Positions 56,336-64,000 of a stretch of DNA of 64,000 bases are shown here, in pieces. A program made the translations under genes and the position numbers. The stretch is from Enterobacter cloacae complex sp. ECNIH7. GTDB taxonomy: Bacteria > Pseudomonadota > Gammaproteobacteria > Enterobacterales > Enterobacteriaceae. Position 1 is the first letter of the stretch; each line of letters starts with the position of its first letter. The stretch spans positions 2,728,001-2,792,000 of the forward strand of contig NZ_CP017990.1 of the NCBI RefSeq assembly GCF_002208095.1. The letters are read 5' to 3'. The notes below the pieces were generated by a model. The model made no database searches, had not been told where the DNA came from, and saw only the letters and a list, made by a program, of their open reading frames with translations.

Positions 56336-56773
56336 TTATTCTACACGCTTAAACATCAGCGTTTTATCGGCTGTCGCCAGCGTTAACTGGTCCTCAGTCA
56401 GGTCGACCTGCGCCCCTTTGCTCAGCATGTCGCCGATGGCCTGATCCAGCTCATTCAGCTGCGGCTCGGTACAGAGCTTACGCGTCATGGCGAGCGTTTT
56501 AACCTTAAGCTCGCCTTCGGACAATTTCCCCTGTCCGTTGAAGCGGTTACACATCTGGCCAGAAACGCTGATGTTATTAACCAGGCTGATATCTGGCAGC
56601 GCGCTAAAACCGATCTCAGGTTGCGTTGTCGCGGTCTTCACGGCCTTACCGTTTACGTTTTCCAGCACAAAGCGGTGGTTTTTAAGTTGCTCCGGCTGTA
56701 CGGAGGCTTTACCCGGATTAACGCAGCCGGTAAGGACAAAACTAATAACGCTTAACGCAATGAGCTTTTTCAT
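56336..56773 (-). CDS. hslJ: Heat shock lipoprotein HslJ
   Basis: 145-aa META-domain lipoprotein (signal MKKLIALSVISFVLTGC, lipobox LTGC). Paired META segments (NHRFVLENVNGKAV and CNRFNGQGKLSEGELKVKTLAMTRKLC) follow. It is tied to heat shock and novobiocin resistance in E. coli. Start placed at 56773, since an upstream in-frame ATG adds only MRRK. Its stop directly abuts that of ydbJ. Confidence 0.92.
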   Translation of the reverse strand: MKKLIALSVISFVLTGCVNPGKASVQPEQLKNHRFVLENVNGKAVKTATTQPEIGFSALPDISLVNNISVSGQMCNRFNGQGKLSEGELKVKTLAMTRKLCTEPQLNELDQAIGDMLSKGAQVDLTEDQLTLATADKTLMFKRVE

Positions 56774-56871
56774 TTTTCTTCTCAAACTATAAATACCGTG
56801 AATCTTTTTCCAGTGTAACGATACTCTGCCGTGCGTTAATGGGGTTTATCTGAAAGTGCGGGGGAGAAGTA

Positions 56872-56895
56872 CCGGGCAACGCAGCGGTTGCCCGG
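56872..56895 (-). terminator. Hairpin at the end of the bd oxidase operon
   Basis: CCGGGCAAC/GTTGCCCGG perfect 9-bp stem with 6-nt loop, eight bases after the DUF2474 stop. A T-run is missing. Confidence 0.6.
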
Positions 56896-56902
56896 AATGA
56901 CG

Positions 56903-57031
56903 TTAATGCGATTTAAATCCTGCCGCCGTCATTAGCATGCGGAAGAGCATACTGACAGCAGCCAGCGCCAGTACGCTGCCGCCCCAGATAATGGCCAGCC
57001 ACAGTAATCTTTTCCATACCGGTTGTTGCAT
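56903..57031 (-). CDS. DUF2474 small subunit of the bd oxidase
   Basis: 42-aa single-helix peptide, MQQPVWKRLLWLAIIWGGSV then LALAAVSMLFRMLMTAAGFK. DUF2474 proteins accompany cyanide-insensitive-type bd oxidases, in the way CydX accompanies CydAB. Its ATG overlaps the subunit II stop (TGATG), so it is translationally coupled. Confidence 0.85.
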   Translation of the reverse strand: MQQPVWKRLLWLAIIWGGSVLALAAVSMLFRMLMTAAGFKSH

Positions 57032-58041
57032 CAGTGATAACCCTCCCCATGCTGAACTTTGCCGCGAAACACGTAGTAGCTCCAGAAGGTGTAGACCAGA
57101 ATAACGGGAATGATCAACAGCGCGCCCACCAGCATAAAGCCCTGGCTTTGCGTCGGGGCGGCGGCCTGCCACAGGGTGATCGACGGTGGAATAATATGCG
57201 GCCAGATGCTGATCCCAAGCCCGCTAAAGCCGAGGAATATCAGCCCCAGCGTCAGAATAAACGGACGGCTATGGCTGGCGGGATTATTCAGGCAGCGCCA
57301 CTGGTACAGGCTAAAAATCACCACCAGAGCAGGGACCGGCAGCAGGTAAAACAGATTCGGCAGCGTGAACCAGCGCGCAGCGATGGCCGGTTGCGCCAGC
57401 GGCGTCCAGAGGCTGATCGCCGCAATAAACGCCAGCAGCACGATTAACAGCGTTTTCGACACCTCACGCATCCGCTCCTGCAGCGCGTTTTCGCTTTTCA
57501 TCACCAGCCAGGTAGAGCCTAACAGCGCATAAGCCACCACCAGCCCCGCGCCGCAAAACAGGTTAAACGCGGTAAACCAGTCAAAGGGGCCGCCGGTATA
57601 GGCCCGGCCGGTGACGGTAAAGCCGTTAATAACGGCGCCTACCGTCACGCCCTGGGTGAATGTTGCCAGAATGGAACCGCCTATAAACGCCTTATCCCAG
57701 AAAGGGCGGTGGGCCGGCGTGGCTTTAAAGCGAAACTCAAAAGCCACCCCGCGGAAAATAAGTCCGATCAGCATTAATGTTAGCGGAATGGTCAGGGCAT
57801 CAACGATCACCGCATAGGCCAGCGGGAATGCGCCGAACAGGGCGGCACCGCCAAGCACCAGCCAGGTTTCATTTCCGTCCCAGACCGGCGCGACGCTGTT
57901 GACCATCACGTCGCGATCGTCGGCGTTCTGCGTGGCCGGGAACAGAATACCGATCCCCAGATCAAAACCGTCCATCACGATATACATCAGCGTGGCGAAG
58001 ACGATGATGACAAACCAGATAATGGAAAGATCGATACCCAT
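57031..58041 (-). CDS. Cytochrome bd-type quinol oxidase subunit II (CioB-like)
   Basis: 336-aa CydB-family protein with eight to nine transmembrane helices. It begins MGIDLSIIWFVIIVFATLMYIVMDGFDLGIG, with WDGNETWLVLGGAALFGAFP as the conserved core. It pairs with subunit I upstream (one-base overlap, TAATG). This set is distinct from the main cydAB and from appCB because of the accompanying DUF2474 peptide. Confidence 0.9.
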   Translation of the reverse strand: MGIDLSIIWFVIIVFATLMYIVMDGFDLGIGILFPATQNADDRDVMVNSVAPVWDGNETWLVLGGAALFGAFPLAYAVIVDALTIPLTLMLIGLIFRGVAFEFRFKATPAHRPFWDKAFIGGSILATFTQGVTVGAVINGFTVTGRAYTGGPFDWFTAFNLFCGAGLVVAYALLGSTWLVMKSENALQERMREVSKTLLIVLLAFIAAISLWTPLAQPAIAARWFTLPNLFYLLPVPALVVIFSLYQWRCLNNPASHSRPFILTLGLIFLGFSGLGISIWPHIIPPSITLWQAAAPTQSQGFMLVGALLIIPVILVYTFWSYYVFRGKVQHGEGYH

Positions 58042-59441
58042 TATGGCTGCTCCTTATGTTCAGTTGTGACGGCAGAAAGCGGGCGCGCCGGACGTCCGTC
58101 GGACTCGGTGGCGAAAGATTCATGCGGTTGCGGGCCTTTTCGGATGAGGCGCACCATATAGCTGTAACCCACGCCGAATACCGAGGTATAGACGACGAAG
58201 AAGGCCAGCAGGCTCACGCTCATATGCAGGTCACCGTGGGCAGATACCGCATCCTTCGTTCGCTGGAGTCCGTAGACCACCCACGGCTGGCGACCCACTT
58301 CGGTGGTGATCCACCCGGCCAGGATGGCAATCAGCCCGGTTGGCCCCATCAGCAGCGCAAACCACAGGAAGGGGCGCGACGAATACACGCGTTTTTTGTA
58401 GCGCATCCAGAGTGCCGTTACCCCGAGCAGCAGCATCAGCATGCCCAGGCCCGCCATAATGCGGAATGACCAGAAGACGATGGTGGAATTCGGACGGTCT
58501 TCCTTCGGGAACTCTTTGAGGGCCGGAACCTGTTTATCCAGACTGTGCGTCAGGATAAGACTCCCCAGCGCCGGGATCTCCAGCCCAAATCGGGTGCGCT
58601 CCTGTTCCATATCCGGCCAGCCAAACAGCAGCAGCGGGGTAGGCTCACCCGGCGGGTTTTCCCAGTGGCCTTCAATGGCGGCAATCTTGGCGGGCTGATG
58701 CTTTAAGGTGTTCAAACCGTGCATATCGCCAACCATGGCCTGGATGGGGGCGACAATCAGCGTCATCCACAGCGCCATCGAAAACATTGCCCGTATGGCA
58801 GGGGTATTATTCCCGCGCAGCAGATGCCATGCCGCGGATGCGCCCACAAACAGGGCGCTGCTCAGGAATGCGGCTATCGACATATGCAGCAGGCGGTAAG
58901 GGAAGGAGGGGTTAAACACCACGGCGAACCAGTCCACCGGCACGACCTGACCGTTGACGATCTCATAGCCCTGCGGGGTCTGCATCCAGCTGTTCGACGA
59001 GAGGATCCAGAAGGTGGAAATAATTGTGCCCAACGCCACCATGCAGGTGGAGAAGAAGTGCAGTCCCGGCCCGACTTTGTTCCAGCCGAACAGCATCACG
59101 CCGAGGAACCCGGCTTCGAGGAAGAAGGCGGTCAGCACTTCATACGTCAGCAGCGGGCCGGTAATGCTGCCCGCAAACTGTGAAAATCCGCTCCAGTTGG
59201 TGCCGAACTGGTAGGCCATCACCAGCCCGGAGACCACGCCCATGCCAAAGTTGACGGCAAAAATCTTTGACCAGAAATGGTACAGCGAGCGCCAGACCGG
59301 ATTTTTGGTTTTCAGCCACAGCCCTTCGAGTACGGCAAGATAGCTTGCCAGGCCGATGGTGATCGCCGGGAAAATAATGTGAAAGGATACGGTAAAGGCA
59401 AACTGTATCCGTGCAAGGTGAAAAGCATCTAAACCAAACAT
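58041..59441 (-). CDS. Cytochrome bd-type quinol oxidase subunit I (CioA-like)
   Basis: 466-aa CydA-family protein carrying the hemes and quinol site. It starts MFGLDAFHLARIQFAFTVSFHI with the conserved first His, and GRQPWVVYGLQRTKDA is the Q-loop-adjacent motif. The length (466 against about 522 for CydA) reflects the short Q-loop of CIO-type oxidases, which resist cyanide. Start at 59441 with GAGG upstream; an earlier in-frame start is less suited. First gene of a three-gene operon; an IS element now lies 138 bases upstream. Confidence 0.9.
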   Translation of the reverse strand: MFGLDAFHLARIQFAFTVSFHIIFPAITIGLASYLAVLEGLWLKTKNPVWRSLYHFWSKIFAVNFGMGVVSGLVMAYQFGTNWSGFSQFAGSITGPLLTYEVLTAFFLEAGFLGVMLFGWNKVGPGLHFFSTCMVALGTIISTFWILSSNSWMQTPQGYEIVNGQVVPVDWFAVVFNPSFPYRLLHMSIAAFLSSALFVGASAAWHLLRGNNTPAIRAMFSMALWMTLIVAPIQAMVGDMHGLNTLKHQPAKIAAIEGHWENPPGEPTPLLLFGWPDMEQERTRFGLEIPALGSLILTHSLDKQVPALKEFPKEDRPNSTIVFWSFRIMAGLGMLMLLLGVTALWMRYKKRVYSSRPFLWFALLMGPTGLIAILAGWITTEVGRQPWVVYGLQRTKDAVSAHGDLHMSVSLLAFFVVYTSVFGVGYSYMVRLIRKGPQPHESFATESDGRPARPLSAVTTEHKEQP

Positions 59442-59521
59442 GCACAGCCTCAATGTCAAACGGTGTGCTGTTATGGTATAGGGGCAACGTTCGGACTATC
59501 AGACGCAGAAAAGTGATTTTT

Positions 59522-59568
59522 AACCATAACAGTTGGCTTAAAACTCATGCTTTAACCATCTGATATAC
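59522..59568 (+). promoter_or_regulatory. YdcR-like regulatory motif upstream of the bd oxidase
   Basis: AACCATAACAGTTGGCT (59522-59538) and CTGATATAC (59560-59568) repeat the arrangement found at ydcR (61332 and 61370) with the same 38-base offset. An inverted core copy, CTGTTATGGT, is at 59468-59477. The IS target duplication starts three bases further right. Confidence 0.5.
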
Positions 59569-59570
59569 CT

Positions 59571-59578
59571 CGCGTGAG
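59571..59578. repeat. Target-site duplication, left copy
   Basis: CGCGTGAG, repeated exactly at 60870-60877. Eight bases is usual for IS256-family insertion. Confidence 0.8.
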
Positions 59579-60869
59579 GAGGGTGTTCAATATTCTGTGT
59601 CAGCCGATCATAGGTCAATATGATCATCCAATCTGCCGGGGAAATGGATCGATAGCTGCGACAGCGTCAGATTCCAATTCTGGATGGGGAGCGTCCAGCG
59701 TTCTGATGCCTGCAACATACCGGCGTATAACAGCTTGAGCAAACTGTTTTCATTGGCGAAACCGCCTTTGGTTTTCGTCAGTTTGCGGAACTGCCGGTGT
59801 ACCGCCTCGACCGCATTGGTCGTGTAGATGGCGGTTCTGACGTATTCCGGGTATTTAAAATAGGCCGACAGCGTCTCCCATTTATTGCGCCAGGATTTAA
59901 TGACGACTGGGTATTTCTCGCCCCACTTGGCCTCCAACTCATCCAGCGCCGATTCAGCCGCACTCAGGGTAGCCGCTTTGTACACGCACTTCAGATCCAC
60001 CATGAAGGCTTTCTGGTTCTTGCTGGCAACATATTTCAATGAGTTGCGGATCTGGTGGATGACGCAGTGCTGAACTTCCGTTCGAGGATAGATACTTGCG
60101 ATGGCCTCAGGGAAGCCCTTCAAGCCATCCACACAGGCAATCAGTATGTCTTTGACACCCCGGTTATGCAGATCGGTCAGCACGCTTAACCAGTGATGGG
60201 CCCCTTCATGCTCTGACAGATAAAGACCGAGCAGCTCTTTTTTACCTTCGACATTCAGGCCCAGAATGGTGTAAACAGCTTTGGTGATATAGCGGCCATT
60301 TTCCTTGATCTTGTAGTGAATGGCATCGAGCCACATCACCGGATAAATCGCATCCAGCTCACGGTCACGCCAGGCTTGTAACTCAGGCAGCAGCTTGTCA
60401 GTCACGGCGTTGAGCGTACCGTTGGACAGATGGATGCCGTACAACTCTTCGATATGCGCCCGGATATCCTGGTAGCTAGTTCCAAGCGCAAACAGGGCGA
60501 TGATTTTGCGCTCCAGCTCGTCAGTCAACTGGGTCTGGTGTTTTTTGATGATTTGCGGCTCAAAGGTACCGGCCCGATCACGAGGCGTATTGAGTTCAAA
60601 GCGCCCAGCGATGCTTTTGATGGTCTTGGATGTTGAGCCGTTTTTGCGATTGGGCGTTTCATCTTGGGCGAGGTGCTGCTCAAGTTCGGCCTGCATGGCC
60701 GCTTCGGTCAATTGCTTGATAAGCGGGGTAAGAATGCCGTCTTTGCCAGTCAGGTCTTTACCGTCACGCAAGGCTTGCAATGCAGCTTCGATATCGAAGG
60801 ATGGTTTGGTCATGTGTCATCTCTTTTTGTCGTAGTTTAATGAAATGACACAGAATTCTGAACACTACC
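59579..60869 (-). mobile_element. IS256-family insertion sequence
   Basis: 1291-bp complete element. Terminal inverted repeats of 24 bases (59579-59602 and 60846-60869) match at 19 positions and share GTGTTCA and ATTCTGTGTCA. It is flanked by the 8-bp duplication CGCGTGAG and carries one intact transposase. I cannot name the ISfinder entry from memory with certainty. The clean duplication suggests a fairly recent insertion. Confidence 0.9.
59608..60813 (-). CDS. IS256-family transposase
   Basis: 401-aa DDE mutator-type transposase. Catalytic residues in context: first Asp in MWLDAIHYKI, second Asp in ACVDGLKGFPEAI, Glu in TTNAVEAVHRQFRK. The N-terminal DNA-binding part contains GTSYQDIRAHIEELYG. 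Reading frame intact, so the element may be active. Confidence 0.95.
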   Translation of the reverse strand: MTKPSFDIEAALQALRDGKDLTGKDGILTPLIKQLTEAAMQAELEQHLAQDETPNRKNGSTSKTIKSIAGRFELNTPRDRAGTFEPQIIKKHQTQLTDELERKIIALFALGTSYQDIRAHIEELYGIHLSNGTLNAVTDKLLPELQAWRDRELDAIYPVMWLDAIHYKIKENGRYITKAVYTILGLNVEGKKELLGLYLSEHEGAHHWLSVLTDLHNRGVKDILIACVDGLKGFPEAIASIYPRTEVQHCVIHQIRNSLKYVASKNQKAFMVDLKCVYKAATLSAAESALDELEAKWGEKYPVVIKSWRNKWETLSAYFKYPEYVRTAIYTTNAVEAVHRQFRKLTKTKGGFANENSLLKLLYAGMLQASERWTLPIQNWNLTLSQLSIHFPGRLDDHIDL

Positions 60870-60877
60870 CGCGTGAG
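60870..60877. repeat. Target-site duplication, right copy
   Basis: CGCGTGAG, the partner of 59571-59578. Confidence 0.8.
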
Positions 60878-61131
60878 GAATAAAAACCGTCTTTTTATGA
60901 ATTTTACGCATAAAACTGCTTGCTTTATCGTCTGCGCCGTGCGTTAATGGCCATCTGGTTTTGAGTCCAAATAAATATCTGACGTAGTTTTATAAAGCAG
61001 TTCTCATCACGTTGTGCCTCTCCGCAGCCTCTCTTGGGTCTTTATCTACTTTCCGATTCGTTTTGTTTAAAACCATTATTGCCCAATCGGCCCATTAGTA
61101 ATTTACGTTTTTACGTTCACAGGAGAATCCT

Positions 61132-61320
61132 ATGACTTCTTATATTCATTTCCGCTGCCCATGCTGTCATGGCTCGCAGTACCGTACCTCAGTCTTTGAT
61201 ATGTCCGAGAAAAACCCACTCGGCGCGAAATGCATCTTTTGCAAATCGTCGATGATTACGCTCGATCACCTGGCAGCCGCGCGCCAGGCGCAAAGCCACA
61301 TTACCGAGTACCGTAAGTAA
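61132..61320 (+). CDS. YnfU-like small zinc-ribbon protein
   Basis: 62-aa protein with two CxxC pairs, RCPCCHGSQYRTS and AKCIFCKSSM, forming a zinc ribbon. It resembles the YnfU family of zinc-binding small proteins as I remember it. A strong GGAG ribosome site precedes the ATG. Its natural upstream region is now cut by the IS 255 bases away. Function unknown. Confidence 0.7.
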   Translation: MTSYIHFRCPCCHGSQYRTSVFDMSEKNPLGAKCIFCKSSMITLDHLAAARQAQSHITEYRK

Positions 61321-61331
61321 TTCGTTTCAAG

Positions 61332-61378
61332 AACCATAACAGTTAGCTAAATCTTCTCTTTTTCTCCTGCTGATATAC
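61332..61378 (+). promoter_or_regulatory. Putative ydcR promoter with self-regulatory motif
   Basis: AACCATAACAGTTAGCT (61332-61348) lies just ahead of a -10-like region CTGATATAC (61370-61378); the ydcR ATG is at 61403. MocR regulators usually bind short repeats at their own promoters. The same two blocks occur at 59522-59568. Confidence 0.5.
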
Positions 61379-61402
61379 ACTGTCGGTCACAAGGAGAATT
61401 TG

Positions 61403-62812
61403 ATGAAAAAATACCAGAGTCTGGCGCAACAAATTATCTCGCAGATTGAGCTTGGCGTATGGCTGCCGGGAGATAAGCTGCCTTCGCTGCGAGAGCAGGT
61501 GGCGAGCAGCGGCATGAGTTTTATGACCGTTGGCCACGCGTATCAGATGCTGGAAAGTCAGGGGCGCATTGTCGCCAGACCGCAGTCGGGCTATTACGTT
61601 GCCTCGCGCCCGACCGCACATCAGCCTGCTCCACCTGCCCAGGTGATGCGTGACGAAGTGGTGGATATTAATACCTACATCTTCGACGTCTTACAGGCCA
61701 GCCGCGACCCGTCCGTTGTTCCTTTTGCCTCCGCGTTTCCCGATCCCCGACTTTTCCCGCTGCAGCAGCTCAACCGCTCGCTGGCGAACGTCAGCAAAAC
61801 CGCGACGGCGATGAGCGTGATTGAGAACCTGCCCCCGGGTAACGTCGATCTCCGCCACGCCATTGCCCGTCGCTACGCGCAGCAGGGGATGAATATCTCC
61901 CCGGAAGAGATCGTGATCACCGCAGGCGCGCTTGAAGCGCTCAATCTCAGCCTGCAGGCGGTAACCGAGCCGGGCGACTGGGTGATAGTCGAAAACCCGT
62001 GTTTTTACGGCGCGCTGCAGGCGCTGGAACGCCTGAAGCTCAAAGCGTTGTCGATTGCGACGGATGTGCGCGAGGGGATTGACCTGAATGCCCTTGAACA
62101 GGCGCTGAAGGAGTACCCGGTTAAAGCCTGCTGGATCATGACCAACAGTCAAAACCCGCTTGGCTTCACGCTGAGCGCGGAGAAAAAAGCGCAGCTTGTC
62201 GCGCTGTTAACGCAACACAACGTCCCCCTGATTGAAGACGATGTCTACAGCGAGCTCTATTTTGGCCGCGAAAAGCCGCTCCCGGCGAAAGCATGGGATC
62301 GCCAGGACATGACGCTTCACTGCTCGTCCTTTTCAAAATGTCTGGTAGCCGGTTTTCGCATCGGCTGGGTTGCGGCAGGAAAACACGCGAGACGCATTCA
62401 GCAGCTACAGCTGATGAGCACGCTCTCCACCAGCTCACCCGTGCAGCTGGCGCTGGTGGATTACCTGGCGACGAAACGCTACGACGCCCATCTGCGCCGG
62501 CTGCGGCGTACGCTCGCCGAGCGAAAACAGCAGGCCTGGCAGTCCCTTTTGCGCCATATGCCTGCCGGCGTCAAAATCCACCATAACGACAGCGGCTACT
62601 TTTTATGGCTGGAGCTTCCGGCGCAGCTGGATGCGGGGCTGCTCAGCGAAAAAGCCTTAACGCACCACATCAGCATTGCGCCCGGAAAGATGTTTTCCAC
62701 CTCCGACGCGTGGACACCGTTCTTCCGGTTTAATACCTCCTGGGCGTGGGGAGAGCGAGAAGAGCAGGCGGTCATTCAGTTAGGAAAATTAATTAGCACG
62801 ATGCTGGAATAA
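61403..62812 (+). CDS. ydcR: MocR-type regulator YdcR (GntR wHTH plus aminotransferase domain)
   Basis: 469-aa fusion of a GntR winged helix (residues 1-75, QIELGVWLPGDKLPSLREQV) to a fold-type I PLP aminotransferase-like domain. The PLP-binding Lys is in SSFSKCLVAGFRIGW. It matches E. coli YdcR in length and lies, as there, directly upstream of ydcS. MocR proteins sense PLP or amino compounds. The ATG at 61403 follows AAGGAG; the TTG before it is less likely. Confidence 0.92.
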   Translation: MKKYQSLAQQIISQIELGVWLPGDKLPSLREQVASSGMSFMTVGHAYQMLESQGRIVARPQSGYYVASRPTAHQPAPPAQVMRDEVVDINTYIFDVLQASRDPSVVPFASAFPDPRLFPLQQLNRSLANVSKTATAMSVIENLPPGNVDLRHAIARRYAQQGMNISPEEIVITAGALEALNLSLQAVTEPGDWVIVENPCFYGALQALERLKLKALSIATDVREGIDLNALEQALKEYPVKACWIMTNSQNPLGFTLSAEKKAQLVALLTQHNVPLIEDDVYSELYFGREKPLPAKAWDRQDMTLHCSSFSKCLVAGFRIGWVAAGKHARRIQQLQLMSTLSTSSPVQLALVDYLATKRYDAHLRRLRRTLAERKQQAWQSLLRHMPAGVKIHHNDSGYFLWLELPAQLDAGLLSEKALTHHISIAPGKMFSTSDAWTPFFRFNTSWAWGEREEQAVIQLGKLISTMLE

Positions 62813-63083
62813 ACTTTTCTCCGTTATTTAAATAATCAATTCTTATCCTGATGACGGCGCTGCGAATATTTCGCGGTGCCCTGTCATAGGAAATCTGCAT
62901 ACCGTCTCTCGCGGCTAACTCCTTGTCTATAATCCAGTTAACAGGGAATGCGCCCTCGGTCACACCTTGATGAAATTTCCTGAAGCCGTACGGTGCGGCG
63001 CATTTGCGCGGTCTACGTTTAATAAGGGAGATATTTTTACGGCACGGCTGCCGCTAAATTTCATTGCGACAGGAGTAACCCTT

Positions 63084-64000
63084 ATGAGCAAAAAATTTGC
63101 CCGCAGCAGCCTGTGCGCGCTCGGCATGACTATCATGACAGCGCAAGCCGCAGAACCACCAAAGGCCATCGGCGACGGGGAAGGTCGACTGGATATTATC
63201 GCCTGGCCGGGATACATCGAACGCGGACAGACGGATAAAAACTACGACTGGGTCACCCAGTTTGAAAAAGAGACCGGATGTGCGGTCAACGTCAAGACGG
63301 CGGCCACGTCGGATGAAATGGTCAGCCTGATGGCGAAAGGGGGATATGACCTGGTCACCGCCTCGGGTGACGCCTCCCTGCGCCTGATCATGGGGAAACG
63401 CGTTCAGCCCATTAACCCCGACCTCATCCCCAACTGGAAAACCCTCGACGCGCGGATTGTGAAAGGGGAATGGTTTAACGTCGGCGGGAAAGTCTACGGC
63501 ACGCCGTATCAGTGGGGGCCAAACCTGCTGATGTACAACACCAAAACCTTCCCGACGCCGCCGGACAGCTGGAGCGTGGTCTTTACCAAACAGGATCTGC
63601 CGGACGGTAAAACCAATCAGGGACGCGTTCAGGCCTATGACGGCCCGATTTATATCGCCGATGCGGCGCTCTTCGTCAAAGCTACCCAGCCGCAGCTGGG
63701 GATCAAAGACCCTTACCAGCTTACCGAAGCACAGTATGCCGCCGTGCTGAAAGTGCTGCGCGACCAGCACGCGCTGATCCACCGCTACTGGCATGACACC
63801 ACGGTTCAGATGAGCGATTTCAAAAATGAAGGCGTCGTGGCCTCCAGCGCCTGGCCGTATCAGGCGAATGCCCTGAAGGCCGAGAACCAGCCCATTGCCA
63901 CCGTCTTCCCGAAAGAGGGGGTGACAGGCTGGGCGGACACCACAATGCTGCACGCGCAGGCAAAACACCCGATGTGCGCCTACAAATGGATGAACTGGTC
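63084..64000 (+). CDS. ydcS: ABC transporter periplasmic substrate-binding protein YdcS (5' part)
   Basis: The reading frame from the ATG at 63084 (AGGAG upstream) stays open to the window end, so only the first 305 residues are seen. Signal peptide to about residue 22 (MSKKFARSSLCALGMTIMTAQA). The mature part is a PotD-like binding protein (LDIIAWPGYIERGQ, YQWGPNLLMYN). E. coli YdcS belongs to the putative ydcSTUV spermidine/putrescine-type transporter and has been linked to polyhydroxybutyrate synthase activity. Confidence 0.92.
   Translation, partial: MSKKFARSSLCALGMTIMTAQAAEPPKAIGDGEGRLDIIAWPGYIERGQTDKNYDWVTQFEKETGCAVNVKTAATSDEMVSLMAKGGYDLVTASGDASLRLIMGKRVQPINPDLIPNWKTLDARIVKGEWFNVGGKVYGTPYQWGPNLLMYNTKTFPTPPDSWSVVFTKQDLPDGKTNQGRVQAYDGPIYIADAALFVKATQPQLGIKDPYQLTEAQYAAVLKVLRDQHALIHRYWHDTTVQMSDFKNEGVVASSAWPYQANALKAENQPIATVFPKEGVTGWADTTMLHAQAKHPMCAYKWMNW

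Noticed and set aside
63054..63968. 304-codon minus-strand frame near the window end
   Set aside because: It is antisense to the clear ydcS coding sequence, whose plus frame is simply cut by the window edge.
1..64000. CRISPR arrays, tRNA or rRNA genes, prophage blocks
   Set aside because: Reading through the window showed no spaced direct repeats, no tRNA-like cloverleaf and no phage structural genes.

Overview
This 64 kb window is an enterobacterial chromosome segment. Gene order (sapABCDF, pspF/pspABCD, the ycjM-V cluster, ompG, ycjW, ycjXF, tyrR, tpx, ycjG, mpaA, mppA, dgcM, zntB, fnrS, dbpA, ttcA, then ompN, micC, nifJ, ydbJ, hslJ, and ydcR/ydcS) follows the Escherichia coli 29-32 min region closely. 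Divergence from E. coli, GC-rich coding DNA and the accessory genes suggest Enterobacter or a close relative; species cannot be fixed from the sequence alone.

Layout. 0-1.1 kb: an isolated ATP-grasp gene downstream of sapF. 1.2-6.5 kb: sapABCDF peptide ABC transporter (minus strand). 6.5-9.3 kb: phage-shock system, with a sigma-54 promoter between pspF and pspA; pspE is absent. 9.4-22.1 kb: glucoside cluster (phosphorylases, ABC importer, dehydrogenases/epimerase, beta-phosphoglucomutase, OmpG porin) with its LacI-type regulator YcjW. I see two identical 14-bp operator-like sites, one at the ycjM start and one in front of ycjU. 22-33 kb: ycjW, heat-shock type ycjXF, tyrR with an apparent TyrR box, a CRP-type promoter on a secreted DUF4432 protein, tpx, and the muropeptide genes ycjG/mpaA/mppA. 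33-40 kb: a c-di-GMP and signalling island (DgcM, an MHYT-GGDEF-EAL protein, a minimal chemoreceptor), then zntB and the FNR-controlled sRNA FnrS. 40-43 kb: dbpA and ttcA.

43-50.6 kb is the accessory stretch. It holds a cupin, several very small membrane or secreted proteins, a broken cspA-family gene that keeps its leader, a CSS-EAL phosphodiesterase, a perfect FNR box beside a candidate minus-strand small RNA, an orphan O-methyltransferase with a changed catalytic motif, and a GFA-family protein. 50.7-56.8 kb: ompN, micC, nifJ, ydbJ and hslJ. 56.9-59.4 kb: a cyanide-insensitive-type bd oxidase operon (subunits I, II and a DUF2474 peptide). An intact IS256-family element (1291 bp, 8-bp target duplication) lies just upstream of it. 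61-64 kb: a YnfU-like zinc ribbon, the MocR-type regulator ydcR, and the start of ydcS, which runs off the window.

The most promising unexplained signals are: (1) a two-block promoter-like motif shared with identical spacing by the ydcR upstream region and the region upstream of the bd oxidase, where the IS has landed; (2) the perfect FNR box with a candidate ~137-nt terminator-ended transcript; (3) small membrane proteins near 43.8, 34.0 and 50.6 kb; (4) the csp remnant; (5) a MicC whose 5' seed and terminator are kept while its body has diverged. No tRNA, rRNA or CRISPR array was seen.
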